64,000 nt of DNA, from positions 47,236-111,235 of the forward strand of contig NZ_JAUOQE010000010.1 of the NCBI RefSeq assembly GCF_030547545.1, given 5' to 3'. The notes below the pieces were generated by a model. The model worked only from the letters and a program-made list of their open reading frames with translations. It was not told the origin of the DNA and made no database searches. Positions 8,601-20,715 of the stretch are shown here, piece after piece. This DNA is from Amphritea sp. 1_MG-2023. GTDB taxonomy: Bacteria > Pseudomonadota > Gammaproteobacteria > Pseudomonadales > Balneatricaceae. How positions within the stretch are numbered: position 1 is the stretch's first letter; each line of letters opens with the position of its first letter. The translations under genes were made by a program, and so were the position numbers.

Positions 8601-9995
8601 GTGAAATATATCTCTACCCGGGGTCAGGCCCCTGCGCTGAATTTTGAAGAAGTCTTGTTGGCCGGTTTGGCTAGCGATGGTGGTTTGTATGTGCCGGAAA
8701 CGCTACCGACCTTTAGTCAAGCAGAGATCGCTTCTTGGGCGGGCCTATCCTATAGTGAATTAGCCTATAAAATCATTCAGCCGTTTGTCGGTGATTGTGT
8801 TGCCGATGCCGATCTCAAGCAGATGATCGATGACACTTATGCCGGCTTTAATCATACGGCGGTTGCACCATTGAAAGAGCTAGGCACCAATGAGTGGGTG
8901 CTAGAACTGTTTCATGGGCCGACGCTCGCATTTAAAGATTTTGCGTTACAGTTACTCGGGCGGTTAATGGATTATGCCCTGACGAAGCGTCAGGAGCGTC
9001 TGGTTATCATGGGCGCGACTTCCGGTGATACCGGTTCGGCGGCGATTGAAGGTTGCCGTCACAGCGAACATCTGGATATCTTTATTCTCCATCCGCATAA
9101 CCGTGTGTCTGAAGTTCAACGCAAACAGATGACCACTATTATTGAAGATAATGTGTTCAATATTGCCCTCGAAGGTAACTTCGATGACTGTCAGGAGATG
9201 GTGAAAGATAGTTTTGCCGATCAGCGTTTTCTGGGTGGTCGTAAGCTGGGCGCCGTTAATTCGATCAACTGGGCGCGTATTATGTCCCAGATCGTGTATT
9301 ACTTCTCGGCATCGTTGGCTGTCGGTGGTCCGCATCGCGAGGTTGCGTTCTCTGTGCCAACCGGTAATTTCGGTGATATTTTCGCCGGTTACTTGGCGAA
9401 ACAGATGGGCTTGCCGATCAGTCAGCTGGTGGTGGCAACCAACAAAAACGATATCCTGCATCGAGTGATTTCCGGTAATGATATGAGCAAGGGTGAGCTT
9501 GTGCATACCCTGTCGCCATCAATGGATATCATGGTGTCATCTAACTTCGAGCGCTTATTGTTTGATGTCTATGGTCGTGATGGTCAGGCGATTAGCGAGC
9601 TGATGGCTAAGTTTAAAACTCAGCCAGTACAGCTTGATCAAGCGCGTTGGGAAAGTGTTCGTGAGCTGTTTGATAGCTTTGCTTGTGACGATGAAACAAC
9701 CTGCAACATGATCGCCACAGTAGCCGACGAAACCGGTTATCTGCTCGATCCACATACGGCTATCGGTGTGGTTGCCGCGCGTCAATGTAAGCGTGATGCG
9801 AGTGTGCCAATGATTGTGCTGGCAACCGCTCATCCGGTTAAATTCCCCGAAGCGGTGTTGAAGGCGGGGCTTGAATCACCTCAATTGCCAGCGCATATGG
9901 CCGATCTATTTGAACGCGAAGAACAGTTCACGGTGTTGAACAATCAGCTGTCAACTGTGCAGCAGTTTGTCGCCGAGCATGTTCATAGCGACTAA
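8601..9995 (+). CDS. thrC: Threonine synthase
   Basis: PLP enzyme converting O-phosphohomoserine to threonine. The 464-residue protein starts at GTG (8601), MKYISTRGQAPALNFEEVLL. It shows the PLP lysine in HGPTLAFKDFALQLLG (Lys112), the phosphate-binding SGDTGSAAIEG and SVPTGNFGDIFAGY. The length fits the long (fungal/Pseudomonas-type) threonine synthases rather than the ~430-residue enteric form. It lies in an operon with hom and ends at a strong terminator. Confidence 0.97.
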   Translation: MKYISTRGQAPALNFEEVLLAGLASDGGLYVPETLPTFSQAEIASWAGLSYSELAYKIIQPFVGDCVADADLKQMIDDTYAGFNHTAVAPLKELGTNEWVLELFHGPTLAFKDFALQLLGRLMDYALTKRQERLVIMGATSGDTGSAAIEGCRHSEHLDIFILHPHNRVSEVQRKQMTTIIEDNVFNIALEGNFDDCQEMVKDSFADQRFLGGRKLGAVNSINWARIMSQIVYYFSASLAVGGPHREVAFSVPTGNFGDIFAGYLAKQMGLPISQLVVATNKNDILHRVISGNDMSKGELVHTLSPSMDIMVSSNFERLLFDVYGRDGQAISELMAKFKTQPVQLDQARWESVRELFDSFACDDETTCNMIATVADETGYLLDPHTAIGVVAARQCKRDASVPMIVLATAHPVKFPEAVLKAGLESPQLPAHMADLFEREEQFTVLNNQLSTVQQFVAEHVHSD

Positions 9996-10016
9996 TTGAC
10001 TTGATGCTTTGATAAT

Positions 10017-10051
10017 AGCCCGTTAGAGTCTCTGACCTTAACGGGCTTTTT
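10017..10051 (+). terminator. Terminator after thrC
   Basis: Perfect 9-bp stem AGCCCGTTA (10017-10025) / TAACGGGCT (10039-10047) followed by a T-run. Confidence 0.92.
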
Positions 10052-10067
10052 ATTGGGGATAACACGC

Positions 10068-10874
10068 ATGGACCTGTTTTTTCTATTATCGAAAGGTTTT
10101 TGGGTGTTAGCGAATCCGGGAAATCTGCTGGTCATATTATTACTGATCGGGTTATTGAAAGGCTGGCGTACGCTCAGCTCTCTGGTGGCGGTGTGTTTGT
10201 TGCTGATTACCTTGTATCCGGTTGGCGATGTGCTATTGCAGCCACTGGAAAAACGTTTTTCTCCGGCGACAATGCCGCAAGAGATTGCCGGTATTGTGGT
10301 GTTGGGGGGCGCTGAAGAGGCCGAGTTGAGCCATCTTTGGCAACAGCCACAGTTCAATATGGCCGCCGAGCGGGATATGGCTATGTTATCGTTATTGCAG
10401 CGTTATCCCGAGGCTCCGGTTATTCTCACGGGGGGCTCGGGTACCGTGCTGAAGCCGGAGTTTCGTGGTGCTGATGTGCAGCGTACTTGGCTTAAGTCAC
10501 TGCAGCTCGAACAGCGAGTCATATTTGAGCGAGACTCACGCAATACCTTTGAAAACGCGATCTATAGTCAAGATGCGATCCCTACGGGGATCGATGCGGC
10601 GGACCCGCGCGGCTGGTTGCTGGTGACATCAGCGTTTCATATGCCGCGCTCCGTCGGCGTCTTTAGGCAGCAGGGATGGCATATTACGCCTTATCCCGTG
10701 GACTATTATTCTCGCGCTATCGCTTTGAGCAGTTGGCGAGCGGATTTAGGCCGTAATCTTTACGAACTCTCAATCGGCGTGCGTGAATGGATTGGCCTAG
10801 CGGCATACTACATGACGGATAAAACCGATACATTATTTCCAGCAGCCAATTTGGATATGAGCCAACATGAGTGA
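10068..10874 (+). CDS. ElyC/YdcF-family (DUF218) envelope protein
   Basis: I start it at the ATG at 10068 (MDLFFLLSKGFWVLANPGNLLV) rather than the TTG at 10053, which overlaps the preceding terminator; this gives 268 residues. Two N-terminal hydrophobic segments are followed by a DUF218 domain with GIVVLGG, VILTGGSGT, SRNTFENAIYS and LLVTSAFHMPRS, the usual signature residues. E. coli ElyC has the same layout and affects the lipid carrier of peptidoglycan synthesis; the same role is inferred here. Its last 8 bases overlap the recJ start, which implies co-translation. Confidence 0.8.
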   Translation: MDLFFLLSKGFWVLANPGNLLVILLLIGLLKGWRTLSSLVAVCLLLITLYPVGDVLLQPLEKRFSPATMPQEIAGIVVLGGAEEAELSHLWQQPQFNMAAERDMAMLSLLQRYPEAPVILTGGSGTVLKPEFRGADVQRTWLKSLQLEQRVIFERDSRNTFENAIYSQDAIPTGIDAADPRGWLLVTSAFHMPRSVGVFRQQGWHITPYPVDYYSRAIALSSWRADLGRNLYELSIGVREWIGLAAYYMTDKTDTLFPAANLDMSQHE

Positions 10875-12600
10875 TATCACCATTCGGCGCCGTGAGTCAG
10901 GTTCTCAAGGCAAAATTTTCAGTCAGGTTACACCATTATTGGCGCGTATTTATGCCAGCCGCGGACTCGATGATCTTGATGCTTTAGGGCGAAGCCTACA
11001 GCAGCTACAAACGGGTCGGGATATGTTGGGGCTGGCAGAGGCGGTTAAGCGTTTAATCGTGGCATTAGAGCAAGATCAACAGATTTTGATTGTCGGTGAT
11101 TTTGATTGCGATGGCGCCACCAGTACGGCGGTTGGTATGCTCGGGCTGGGAATGATGGGCGCAAGCCGCGTGACGTATTTGGTGCCGAACCGGTTTGAGT
11201 ATGGTTATGGGCTAAGCCCTGAGATTGTCGATGTGGCCGCTGCCTTGCAGCCCGACCTGATTATCACGGTCGATAATGGCATCTCCAGTGTTGCCGGGGT
11301 GGCTAGGGCGAATAGTCTGGGTATCGATGTCGTTGTCACCGATCATCACCTGCCCGGTGAGGCGTTGCCGGCAGCTTGTGCCATCGTCAATCCCAATCAG
11401 CCGGATTGTCCCTTTAGTGAAAAATCGACCTGCGGTGTGGGCGTTATTTTTTATGTGATGACCGCCCTGCGTCGTTCGCTGGAGGAGCAGAACTGGTTTG
11501 AGGCGCGGGGACTACCGAGGCCTAATTTGGCCGCGCTGTTGGATCTCGTGGCTCTAGGCACGGTCGCCGATGTGGTGCCGTTAGAACAGAATAACCGCAC
11601 CTTGGTGTATCAAGGATTACAGCGGATTCGTTCGGGTAAGGCGCGACCAGGTTTGATCGCTTTGATCGATATTAGCGGTCGGCAACGCCGTCGCCTAACG
11701 GCAACCGATCTAGGATTTGCATTGGGTCCGCGATTGAATGCCGCCGGACGTTTAGATGATATGTCGATCGGCATTGAGTGCCTGCTCACCAATAATCCTG
11801 AGCGGGCACAGCAATTGGCCTTACAGCTCGATAGCTTGAATCAGGAGCGTCGGGGGATAGAGCAAGAGATGCAGCAGCAGGCAAATGCGCTGCTTGATGA
11901 GTTGGAGCTGGATGCCGAAGGTGAGTTACCGTTTGGTTTATGTCTCTATGATGGTGATTGGCATCAGGGCGTGATCGGTATTCTCGCCTCGCGTATTAAA
12001 GAGAAACTTAATCGTCCGGTGGTCGCGTTTGCTACCGGCGATAAAGGCGAACTGAAAGGCTCGGCGCGCTCGGTGAATGGCTTTCATATTCGGGATGGTT
12101 TGGACGCGGTGGCGGCCAAGCACCCGAGCTTGTTGAAAAAGTTCGGCGGCCATGCGATGGCCGCAGGCATGACGATTGCGGCTGAAAATCTGGGTTTATT
12201 TCAGCAAGCTTTTGATGCTGAAGTGCGCCGTCATCTGAGTGCCGAGCAACTGCAGCATGCGGTGTTGACCGATGGTGGCTTATCCTCGGCTGAACTCACC
12301 ATGGAGATGGCCGAACAGTTGCGGGAGGCAGGGCCCTGGGGGCATCAGTTCCCAGAGCCTTTGTTTGATGGTGAATTTTCCCTGTTGCAGCAACGTATCG
12401 TAGGGCAGCGTCATCTAAAATTAGTGCTGATGGAACCAGAAAGTGGTATGGCGATCGATGCTATTCACTTTAATGCGGATCTGGATGTCTGGCCGAATGA
12501 TAGCGTGCAACGAGTACATGCCGTTTATCGGTTGGATGTTAATGAGTTTCGCGGGCAGCGTAGCCTGCAATTAATGATTGATCACCTGCTACCACTGTGA
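10867..12600 (+). CDS. recJ: Single-stranded-DNA exonuclease RecJ
   Basis: 5'-3' ssDNA exonuclease acting in RecF-pathway recombination and mismatch repair. The 577 residues have the DHH-phosphoesterase core with DFDCDG (78-83), TVDNG and VTDHH (157-161). A DHHA1 domain follows with FGGHAMAAGM (near 425), and then the C-terminal OB-like domain. The length is typical. The hom-thrC-recJ neighbourhood is conserved in Pseudomonas relatives. Confidence 0.97.
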   Translation: MSDITIRRRESGSQGKIFSQVTPLLARIYASRGLDDLDALGRSLQQLQTGRDMLGLAEAVKRLIVALEQDQQILIVGDFDCDGATSTAVGMLGLGMMGASRVTYLVPNRFEYGYGLSPEIVDVAAALQPDLIITVDNGISSVAGVARANSLGIDVVVTDHHLPGEALPAACAIVNPNQPDCPFSEKSTCGVGVIFYVMTALRRSLEEQNWFEARGLPRPNLAALLDLVALGTVADVVPLEQNNRTLVYQGLQRIRSGKARPGLIALIDISGRQRRRLTATDLGFALGPRLNAAGRLDDMSIGIECLLTNNPERAQQLALQLDSLNQERRGIEQEMQQQANALLDELELDAEGELPFGLCLYDGDWHQGVIGILASRIKEKLNRPVVAFATGDKGELKGSARSVNGFHIRDGLDAVAAKHPSLLKKFGGHAMAAGMTIAAENLGLFQQAFDAEVRRHLSAEQLQHAVLTDGGLSSAELTMEMAEQLREAGPWGHQFPEPLFDGEFSLLQQRIVGQRHLKLVLMEPESGMAIDAIHFNADLDVWPNDSVQRVHAVYRLDVNEFRGQRSLQLMIDHLLPL

Positions 12601-12626
12601 GGTAGCTATTTTTTAATGAGAGCTAA

Positions 12627-12812
12627 ATGATGAATGATTTTACCTTAGACGAATTGAACACGTTGGTGGCGGTATTTGAGCAAGCGGGTATTAGCGATGA
12701 TGCTTCTGCTGAAGCACTCATGTTCAAACGTATTAAAACGGCACAGGCGGAACGTGCCGAGCTTGAAAGTATGGATTTTGATGATTGTCTCGGTGGTGGC
12801 TGTAAGTTGTAA
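12627..12812 (+). CDS. Small acidic hypothetical protein (61 aa)
   Basis: Unrecognised. It starts at ATG-ATG (12627/12630) 26 bp after recJ, with GAGAGCTAAATG in front. The product is acidic and helical (LNTLVAVFEQAGISDDASAEALMF spans about 10-33) and ends in DFDDCLGGGCKL, a CLGGGC cysteine pair that could bind metal. An antisense frame over the same bases looks poorer. The SD and biased composition support a real gene, but it could be a chance ORF. Confidence 0.5.
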   Translation: MMNDFTLDELNTLVAVFEQAGISDDASAEALMFKRIKTAQAERAELESMDFDDCLGGGCKL

Positions 12813-12920
12813 GCAGCGCCTCGTTTGACGCGCAATCCAAACGTCCGATTGCGCGCCGCTTAACCTCTTCTTCAGTGTCTCTACTTCAGCCGTTTCTCGG
12901 ACTCGTTAAGGTATTCACAT

Positions 12921-13769
12921 ATGTACTATGTTGGAGCGCACGTCAGCGCCAGTGGTGGGGTGGAAAATGCCCCGTTAAACGCCGCTAAACTGGGCGCGAA
13001 TGCGTTCGCGTTATTCACTAAAAATCAGCGTCGCTGGGAAGCTAAGCCATTAACCCGAGGCAGCATTACTCAGTTTCGGAATAACTGCGAGCGATTGGGC
13101 TTTAAGCCGGAACAGATTTTACCGCATGATAGTTATCTGATTAATTTGGGGCATCCTGAGGCGGAGCCGTTGGCCAAGTCTCGGGCCGCGTTTATCGATG
13201 AATTACAGCGCTGTGAGCAGCTGGGGTTGTGCTATTTAAATTTTCATCCCGGTAGTCATCTGCGTAAAGTAGGTGAAGAAACCTGTCTGAATACCATTGC
13301 CGAGTCGATTAATCTGGCATTGGATCAAACCGAGGGGATCACCGCGGTGATTGAAAATACCGCAGGTCAGGGCAGTAATCTTGGTTGCCGTTTTGAACAA
13401 CTTGCGCATATTATCGATCGGGTTGAAGATAAAAGTCGGGTGGGCGTTTGCCTTGATACCTGTCATACCTTTGCATCGGGTTATGACTTGCGCGATCAAG
13501 ACGACTGTCACAACACCTTTGCGGCGTTCGAGCGTCTAGTTGGTTTTGAGTACCTCAAGGGTATGCATTTGAATGACTCAAAAGCGAGTTTCGATAGTCA
13601 TAAAGATCGTCATCATAGCTTAGGTATGGGAGAGATCGGCTTAGAAGTGTTTCGTTTTATTATGACCGATGAACGCTTTAAAGGGATTCCTTTGATACTG
13701 GAAACCATCGATGACACTATCTGGAGTGAAGAGATTCAGATGCTACGCGGTTTTGCGCGAGGGGAGTAG
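12921..13769 (+). CDS. nfo: Deoxyribonuclease IV (endonuclease IV)
   Basis: AP endonuclease of base-excision repair with a tri-zinc site in a TIM barrel. The 282 residues start [21 protein letters not shown] and contain [57 protein letters not shown] (about 215-236) and ILETID, the family's metal-ligand motifs. Length matches E. coli Nfo. It appears to be a single-gene unit. Confidence 0.96.
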   Translation: MYYVGAHVSASGGVENAPLNAAKLGANAFALFTKNQRRWEAKPLTRGSITQFRNNCERLGFKPEQILPHDSYLINLGHPEAEPLAKSRAAFIDELQRCEQLGLCYLNFHPGSHLRKVGEETCLNTIAESINLALDQTEGITAVIENTAGQGSNLGCRFEQLAHIIDRVEDKSRVGVCLDTCHTFASGYDLRDQDDCHNTFAAFERLVGFEYLKGMHLNDSKASFDSHKDRHHSLGMGEIGLEVFRFIMTDERFKGIPLILETIDDTIWSEEIQMLRGFARGE

Positions 13770-13914
13770 AGGCGCTCTACTGTTCGTAGCGTGGTGCTAT
13801 GTAATGTTAAGAGACTCGATCACTCGAATGGTTATGTTGATGTTGGCTGTCATTTATCTGTCATCTGCGAGTAATAAACTGGGTTAATTAGCAGTAATCG
13901 TCAGCAGACTTAAC

Positions 13915-15681
13915 ATGACCATGCCACAAACTATCCCCGATCGTTATGCACTACTTCATCAACTGATTGAAACAGAGCAGCTTTATCCGCATTTTCAGCC
14001 CATTGTCGATCTTCGACGGGGTGAAATTTTGGGCCATGAAGCGCTGATTCGAGGACCACAAGAAAGTGAGCTTTACTCTCCGCTGGCGCTGTTTAACACC
14101 GCCATGGAATGTGGCTTGGAACATCGTTTGGAGTTGCTCTGTCGTCGCCTTTCCTTGGAAGCTTATGCGCGCCTCTCATTGGCGGGTAAATTGTTTTTAA
14201 ATGTCAGTGCGTCTCTACTCGGTACCCCCGAGCACCGCAAAGGCTTGACTGCTGAATGGCTTAAAACGCTGGATATTCCTCTCGATTCAATTGTTATCGA
14301 AATCTCTGAAAAGCATCCGTTCGATAATTACGGTTTGACCTTTGAGGCGATTAATCACTATAAGCAGATGGGCTTTAAAGTGGCGGTTGATGATCTAGGG
14401 ACAGGCTATTCAGGATTGAAATTGTGGTCAGAGTTACAGCCAGATTATGTCAAAATTGATCGTCATTTTATCCATAATGTCGATCGTGAACCGATTAAGC
14501 GTCAGTTTGTGAAATCTATCTTTAGTATCGCTAACGGTGTCGGTTCTAAAGTGATTGTTGAGGGGGTGGAGACTCGCTCAGAACTGATTACGCTGAAAGA
14601 GCTTGGTGCGACTATTGGTCAGGGCTTTTATTTAGGCCGCCCCACGTTACAGCCAGAAATGAGATGTGACAGTGAGGAATGGTTACCACGCAAGCGTCGC
14701 GCCGGTAGTGAAAAGGATATGGCCGAGACCGCCGCGGTATTGATACATCCTGCGCCAGCGCTTAACTTTGATGATCAAATGGGGCCGACGGCTAAGCTGT
14801 TCAGTGAGAATTCGCTGTACGATATTCTCGCCGTGCTCGAAGAAGGACGACCGATTGGTACGATTCACCGTTCAGATCTGCTGGAGCTGTTTTCAACACA
14901 GTATGGTCGTGCCTTATATGAGCATCGTCCGGTGACCTGTATTCTGGATACGAAGGCGATCATGATTGAAGCGGATACCAGTTTAGAGCAAGTATCGCGA
15001 CTGATTACCGAGCAGGATGCAGTGTATTTGCATCAGGGGTTAGTGATCACTAAAGAGGGGCATTACCAAGGCATCGGCAATGTTCGAGATCTACTCAAGA
15101 GCATTACCGAGCTTAAAATTCGTAATGCTCGTTACGCTAATCCCTTAACGCTACTGCCGGGCAATGTACCCATCAATCGGGAGATCGATGGCCTGCTGAA
15201 GCAGACTGAAAATTTCCGCGTGGCTTACTTCGATATCAATTTCTTTAAACCCTTTAATGATAGTTATGGCTATGTGAAGGGCGATCGTTTGATTCAGTTG
15301 TTGGGTGAACTTTTGACTCAGCATGCTCACGGTGACAGCTTTACCGGCCATATCGGTGGCGATGATTTTGTCGTCGTGTTTCGTACTGATGATTGGCAGT
15401 CCCGTTGTGAGCTTATTTTGACTCAGTTTGATCAGGCTGTGCGTGAGTTTTATAGTCCAGCAGATCTTCAGCAGGGCGGTACTTGGGCGATGAGTCGTAA
15501 CGGCGAAGCGGTGTTTTATTCGATGCTAAGTCTCTCTTGTGGTGTTGTGCATCCAGACCCCTATCGGTGCGCGAGTTATCATGAAGTCGCCGAGTTGGCT
15601 GCCGAGGCAAAGAAACAAGCGAAGCAAAGGGAGGGGAGTCATCTGTTTGTCTCAACTCGCCGCGATATGCGTGTTAGTTAA
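13915..15681 (+). CDS. Cyclic-di-GMP protein: EAL - CBS pair - GGDEF
   Basis: A 588-residue soluble protein with no TM segment. The EAL domain (about 15-250) keeps the expected catalytic set: E42-A-L, Asn96 (FLNVS), Glu129, Asp159-Asp160 (VAVDDLGTGYSG), Lys180 and Glu216, so phosphodiesterase activity is likely. A region of about 285-400 looks like two CBS motifs and may bind adenine nucleotides. The C-terminal GGDEF domain (about 405-570) has the entry motif PLTLLPGN and metal site FDINFFKPFND. Its signature is GGDDF (481-485), so cyclase activity is uncertain and it may be a regulatory GTP-binding module. It is transcribed alone. Confidence 0.88.
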   Translation: MTMPQTIPDRYALLHQLIETEQLYPHFQPIVDLRRGEILGHEALIRGPQESELYSPLALFNTAMECGLEHRLELLCRRLSLEAYARLSLAGKLFLNVSASLLGTPEHRKGLTAEWLKTLDIPLDSIVIEISEKHPFDNYGLTFEAINHYKQMGFKVAVDDLGTGYSGLKLWSELQPDYVKIDRHFIHNVDREPIKRQFVKSIFSIANGVGSKVIVEGVETRSELITLKELGATIGQGFYLGRPTLQPEMRCDSEEWLPRKRRAGSEKDMAETAAVLIHPAPALNFDDQMGPTAKLFSENSLYDILAVLEEGRPIGTIHRSDLLELFSTQYGRALYEHRPVTCILDTKAIMIEADTSLEQVSRLITEQDAVYLHQGLVITKEGHYQGIGNVRDLLKSITELKIRNARYANPLTLLPGNVPINREIDGLLKQTENFRVAYFDINFFKPFNDSYGYVKGDRLIQLLGELLTQHAHGDSFTGHIGGDDFVVVFRTDDWQSRCELILTQFDQAVREFYSPADLQQGGTWAMSRNGEAVFYSMLSLSCGVVHPDPYRCASYHEVAELAAEAKKQAKQREGSHLFVSTRRDMRVS

Positions 15682-15846
15682 GCATCGTGCCTGTGTTGGC
15701 GGATGTTAATCGGAACGCTTAAACGGCCTCGGCTTTATCTGAGCGTACATGATGCTCACGCCATCGCTCGCGTGTAGCATCCTTACCTTTGCTATCATGT
15801 TGTGCATGGCGGCTGGTTCAGCGCTGTGTGTCTCTGATTGAGGCTC

Positions 15847-15894
15847 AGGCTAGTGCTTAGGTTAGTGCTTAGGTTAATGCTCAGGTTAGCTTTG
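15847..15894 (+). repeat. 12-bp tandem repeat, four copies
   Basis: Units AGGCTAGTGCTT, AGGTTAGTGCTT, AGGTTAATGCTC and AGGTTAGCTTTG follow head to tail, and a partial GGTTAGCG continues. They are degenerate, so they are an old rather than fresh expansion. Confidence 0.85.
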
Positions 15895-15920
15895 GGTTAG
15901 CGCGATCTATATCTTTTAAT

Positions 15921-15944
15921 AGCATAAGCATAAGCATAAGCATA
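15921..15944 (+). repeat. Hexanucleotide microsatellite (AGCATA)x4
   Basis: Four perfect AGCATA units ~157 bp upstream of nudF. A perfect short repeat of this kind can change copy number by slippage. Confidence 0.9.
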
Positions 15945-16100
15945 TTCTTTATAATTATAGATTCCAGTCTGAGAGACCCATCAGTCGTGCTATATTGACG
16001 CACGATTGGTTGGGCTATGTGCCGTGCATGAAAATCACCCATGAATACCTCAACTCTTTCATTGTAGACTTTAATCCTAGACTCAATTCGGAATAGCGTT

Positions 16101-16727
16101 ATGGCTCACTGGCAACCTACCTTTACCGCAGGGGATGCGGCAATAATTGCGCAGCAACGGACGTGTGATGGTTTTTTTAAAATTCGCCGCTTAACGATCC
16201 GTCATGCGCTGTTCAATGGGGGAGAGATTGAGGTTGTGCGTGAGCAGTGTCAGCGAGGCGATGCGGTGTGTGTCTTGTTGTTTGATCCCGCTAAAGACGC
16301 GTTGGTGCTGGTTGAACAGTTTCGAGTGGGCGCGCTAGGTAAATCGGAAAATCCTTGGTTACTCGAATTAGTAGCGGGCATTGTTGAGCCTGGCGAAACG
16401 CCGCACGACGTTGCTCTGCGAGAATCGGTCGAGGAAGCGGGAGCACAGATTGATGCGATCGTTCCGATCACGCGTTATCTGCCGAGTGCCGGCGGTAGTG
16501 ATGAATATGTCGATCTCCTCTGTGCGCGAGTGGATAGCACCGTTGTCGGTGGTGTGCATGGCCTAGCTGCAGAAGGCGAGGATATTTTGGTACATGTGCT
16601 ACCCTTTGCTGAGGTATGTGAGTTGGTGGCCAACGGTGTGATTGATAATGCGGCCACTATCATTGCGGTGCAGTGGTTACAATTAAATCGACAAACCTTA
16701 CTGCAACGCTGGGACGAGCAGAACTAA
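16101..16727 (+). CDS. nudF: ADP-ribose diphosphatase (Nudix)
   Basis: Hydrolyses ADP-ribose to AMP and ribose-5-phosphate. The 208-residue protein has the full Nudix box from Gly93 to Ala115 (GIVEPGE, RESVEEAGA) and the downstream proline-containing loop RYLPSAGGSDEYVDLLCARVD seen in ADPRases. Length and fold match E. coli NudF (AdpP). It heads the conserved nudF-yqiB-cpdA-yqiA-parE gene order. Confidence 0.94.
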   Translation: MAHWQPTFTAGDAAIIAQQRTCDGFFKIRRLTIRHALFNGGEIEVVREQCQRGDAVCVLLFDPAKDALVLVEQFRVGALGKSENPWLLELVAGIVEPGETPHDVALRESVEEAGAQIDAIVPITRYLPSAGGSDEYVDLLCARVDSTVVGGVHGLAAEGEDILVHVLPFAEVCELVANGVIDNAATIIAVQWLQLNRQTLLQRWDEQN

Positions 16728-16813
16728 GCCGCCAATATCCGCGTTGAGTGTGATCGCGACACTTGATGATCAAACTTACCTGTTAACGCTATCGATGTAG
16801 AGCTGTAGATACA

Positions 16814-17254
16814 ATGAAAAAACGTTATGTTCCTGATTTGGTTAAGCAGATGGCTGATTGTGAAGCTAATTATCTGCGCTTGATGCGATTGATGCCGGAT
16901 ATCGAGCAGCGCGATGAACGTGGCTTCGAGATTCACTATCATCAACAGCAGAGCATCGTCCGTCTTCAGGTTGAAGAACGTTTCACCTATACCACCACGG
17001 TACGCGTGTCTCAAAGTTTTGATCAACATTGGCTAGAAGCCCCGAGTCTGATTGTTAGGCTGTATCATGATGCTCGCGCGGCAGAGGTGATCTGCCGTAA
17101 AAGTCGTCATCAGTTCCGTGGTGTATATCATTATCCTAATGATCAGATGCATCAAAAAGATGAGAAAGCGCAATTGAATCAGTACTTAGGCGAATGGCTT
17201 AGTCACTGTCTGTCACATGGTCAGGCGACAGAATCGGTGTATAGCTTTACATGA
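16814..17254 (+). CDS. yqiB: DUF1249 family protein YqiB
   Basis: 146-residue protein of the DUF1249 family, whose role is unknown although it is widely conserved beside cpdA. Conserved features are KKRYVPDLVKQMADCEANYLRL at the N-terminus, ERFTYTTTVRVSQ in the middle, and MHQKDEKAQLNQYLGEWLSHCL near the end. Its stop overlaps the cpdA start as ATGA (17251-17254), so the two are probably translationally coupled. Confidence 0.92.
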   Translation: MKKRYVPDLVKQMADCEANYLRLMRLMPDIEQRDERGFEIHYHQQQSIVRLQVEERFTYTTTVRVSQSFDQHWLEAPSLIVRLYHDARAAEVICRKSRHQFRGVYHYPNDQMHQKDEKAQLNQYLGEWLSHCLSHGQATESVYSFT

Positions 17255-18015
17255 GACCGCTGATAGTTGCGCAGATTACTGATTGTCATCTGCAAAATAA
17301 TCCTGCTGATGATTACCGCGGCCGAGATGTTGAACAGCATCTGAATGCCGTGATCGAAGATCTGCGTTGTCAAACGCCCGCTGCCGATCTTGTGCTTTGG
17401 ACGGGAGACTTGGTGCATCATGGTGCCGCGTCAGGCTATAACCGTTTGCGCGACCGTTTAACGGCGTTACCGCTGCAAAGTTATTGGCTTCCCGGTAACC
17501 ATGATGCTGCTGATCTGATGCTAGCGTTAGGTGGGCCGCTGAATCAGCGTACTATTGTCGATCAGCATTGGGTTATCCTACTGCTCGATAGCACCTCGCA
17601 ACCGGATGGTATGGGTGGGGGCTATTTGGCATCGCAGGAGCTGAATTTTCTGGCACAGCAACTGCAAACGTATCGGGATTATCACTGCCTGATCGTGCTG
17701 CATCATAATCCTCTGCCGGTGGGCAGTGCATGGCAAGATCGTATCATGCTGGGTAATGCGGCGGCATTTTGGCAGTTACTGGCTCAATATCCACAAGTGA
17801 AAGGGGTGCTCAATGGTCATGTGCATCAGGCCGTTGAGCAGCAGCATCAAGGTATTAACGTCTTCATGACACCGGCCACCTCGGTGCAATTTAAGGCGGG
17901 ATGTCAGCAGATGACGCTCGAAGATGCGTCGGCGTTAGCCTTACCGGCATATCGGGTGTTACAGCTCTATCCGGATGGTCAAATCAGGAGCGTGATCAAA
18001 AGAGTCGCGTGTTAA
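17251..18015 (+). CDS. cpdA: 3',5'-cyclic-AMP phosphodiesterase CpdA
   Basis: Class III metallophosphoesterase that hydrolyses cAMP. The 254 residues contain the five calcineurin-like motifs: QITDCHL, LVLWTGDLVHHGAASGY, YWLPGNHD, CLIVLHHNPLPVGS and GVLNGHVHQ. Length is slightly below E. coli CpdA (275). The ATGA overlap with yqiB and its genomic place support the assignment over other phosphoesterases. Confidence 0.93.
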   Translation: MRPLIVAQITDCHLQNNPADDYRGRDVEQHLNAVIEDLRCQTPAADLVLWTGDLVHHGAASGYNRLRDRLTALPLQSYWLPGNHDAADLMLALGGPLNQRTIVDQHWVILLLDSTSQPDGMGGGYLASQELNFLAQQLQTYRDYHCLIVLHHNPLPVGSAWQDRIMLGNAAAFWQLLAQYPQVKGVLNGHVHQAVEQQHQGINVFMTPATSVQFKAGCQQMTLEDASALALPAYRVLQLYPDGQIRSVIKRVAC

Positions 18016-18103
18016 GGTTGCATCACTTGACGCTCTCCGGTAATTTACCGAAAACATGTATATATATACAGATAACGATCCTCGCAAAGAATAAAGGTTA
18101 TTG

Positions 18104-20634
<2,531 letters not shown>

Positions 20635-20715
20635 TCTAATAGGCTGCACGCCTCGCGATTATATTGATGAGTACGCTGAAGCAAGAATTGAGTTTGATGA
20701 GCGCCGGGATAAAAG

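Larger units (their letters stand above)
15682..16100 (+). other. 419-bp gap without a gene, holding short tandem repeats
   Basis: No convincing coding frame on either strand. The middle holds a 12-bp degenerate tandem repeat (15847-15894) and a 6-bp repeat (15921-15944), both listed separately. The nudF promoter should lie between 15945 and 16090, but I see no strong -10/-35 pair. Confidence 0.6.
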
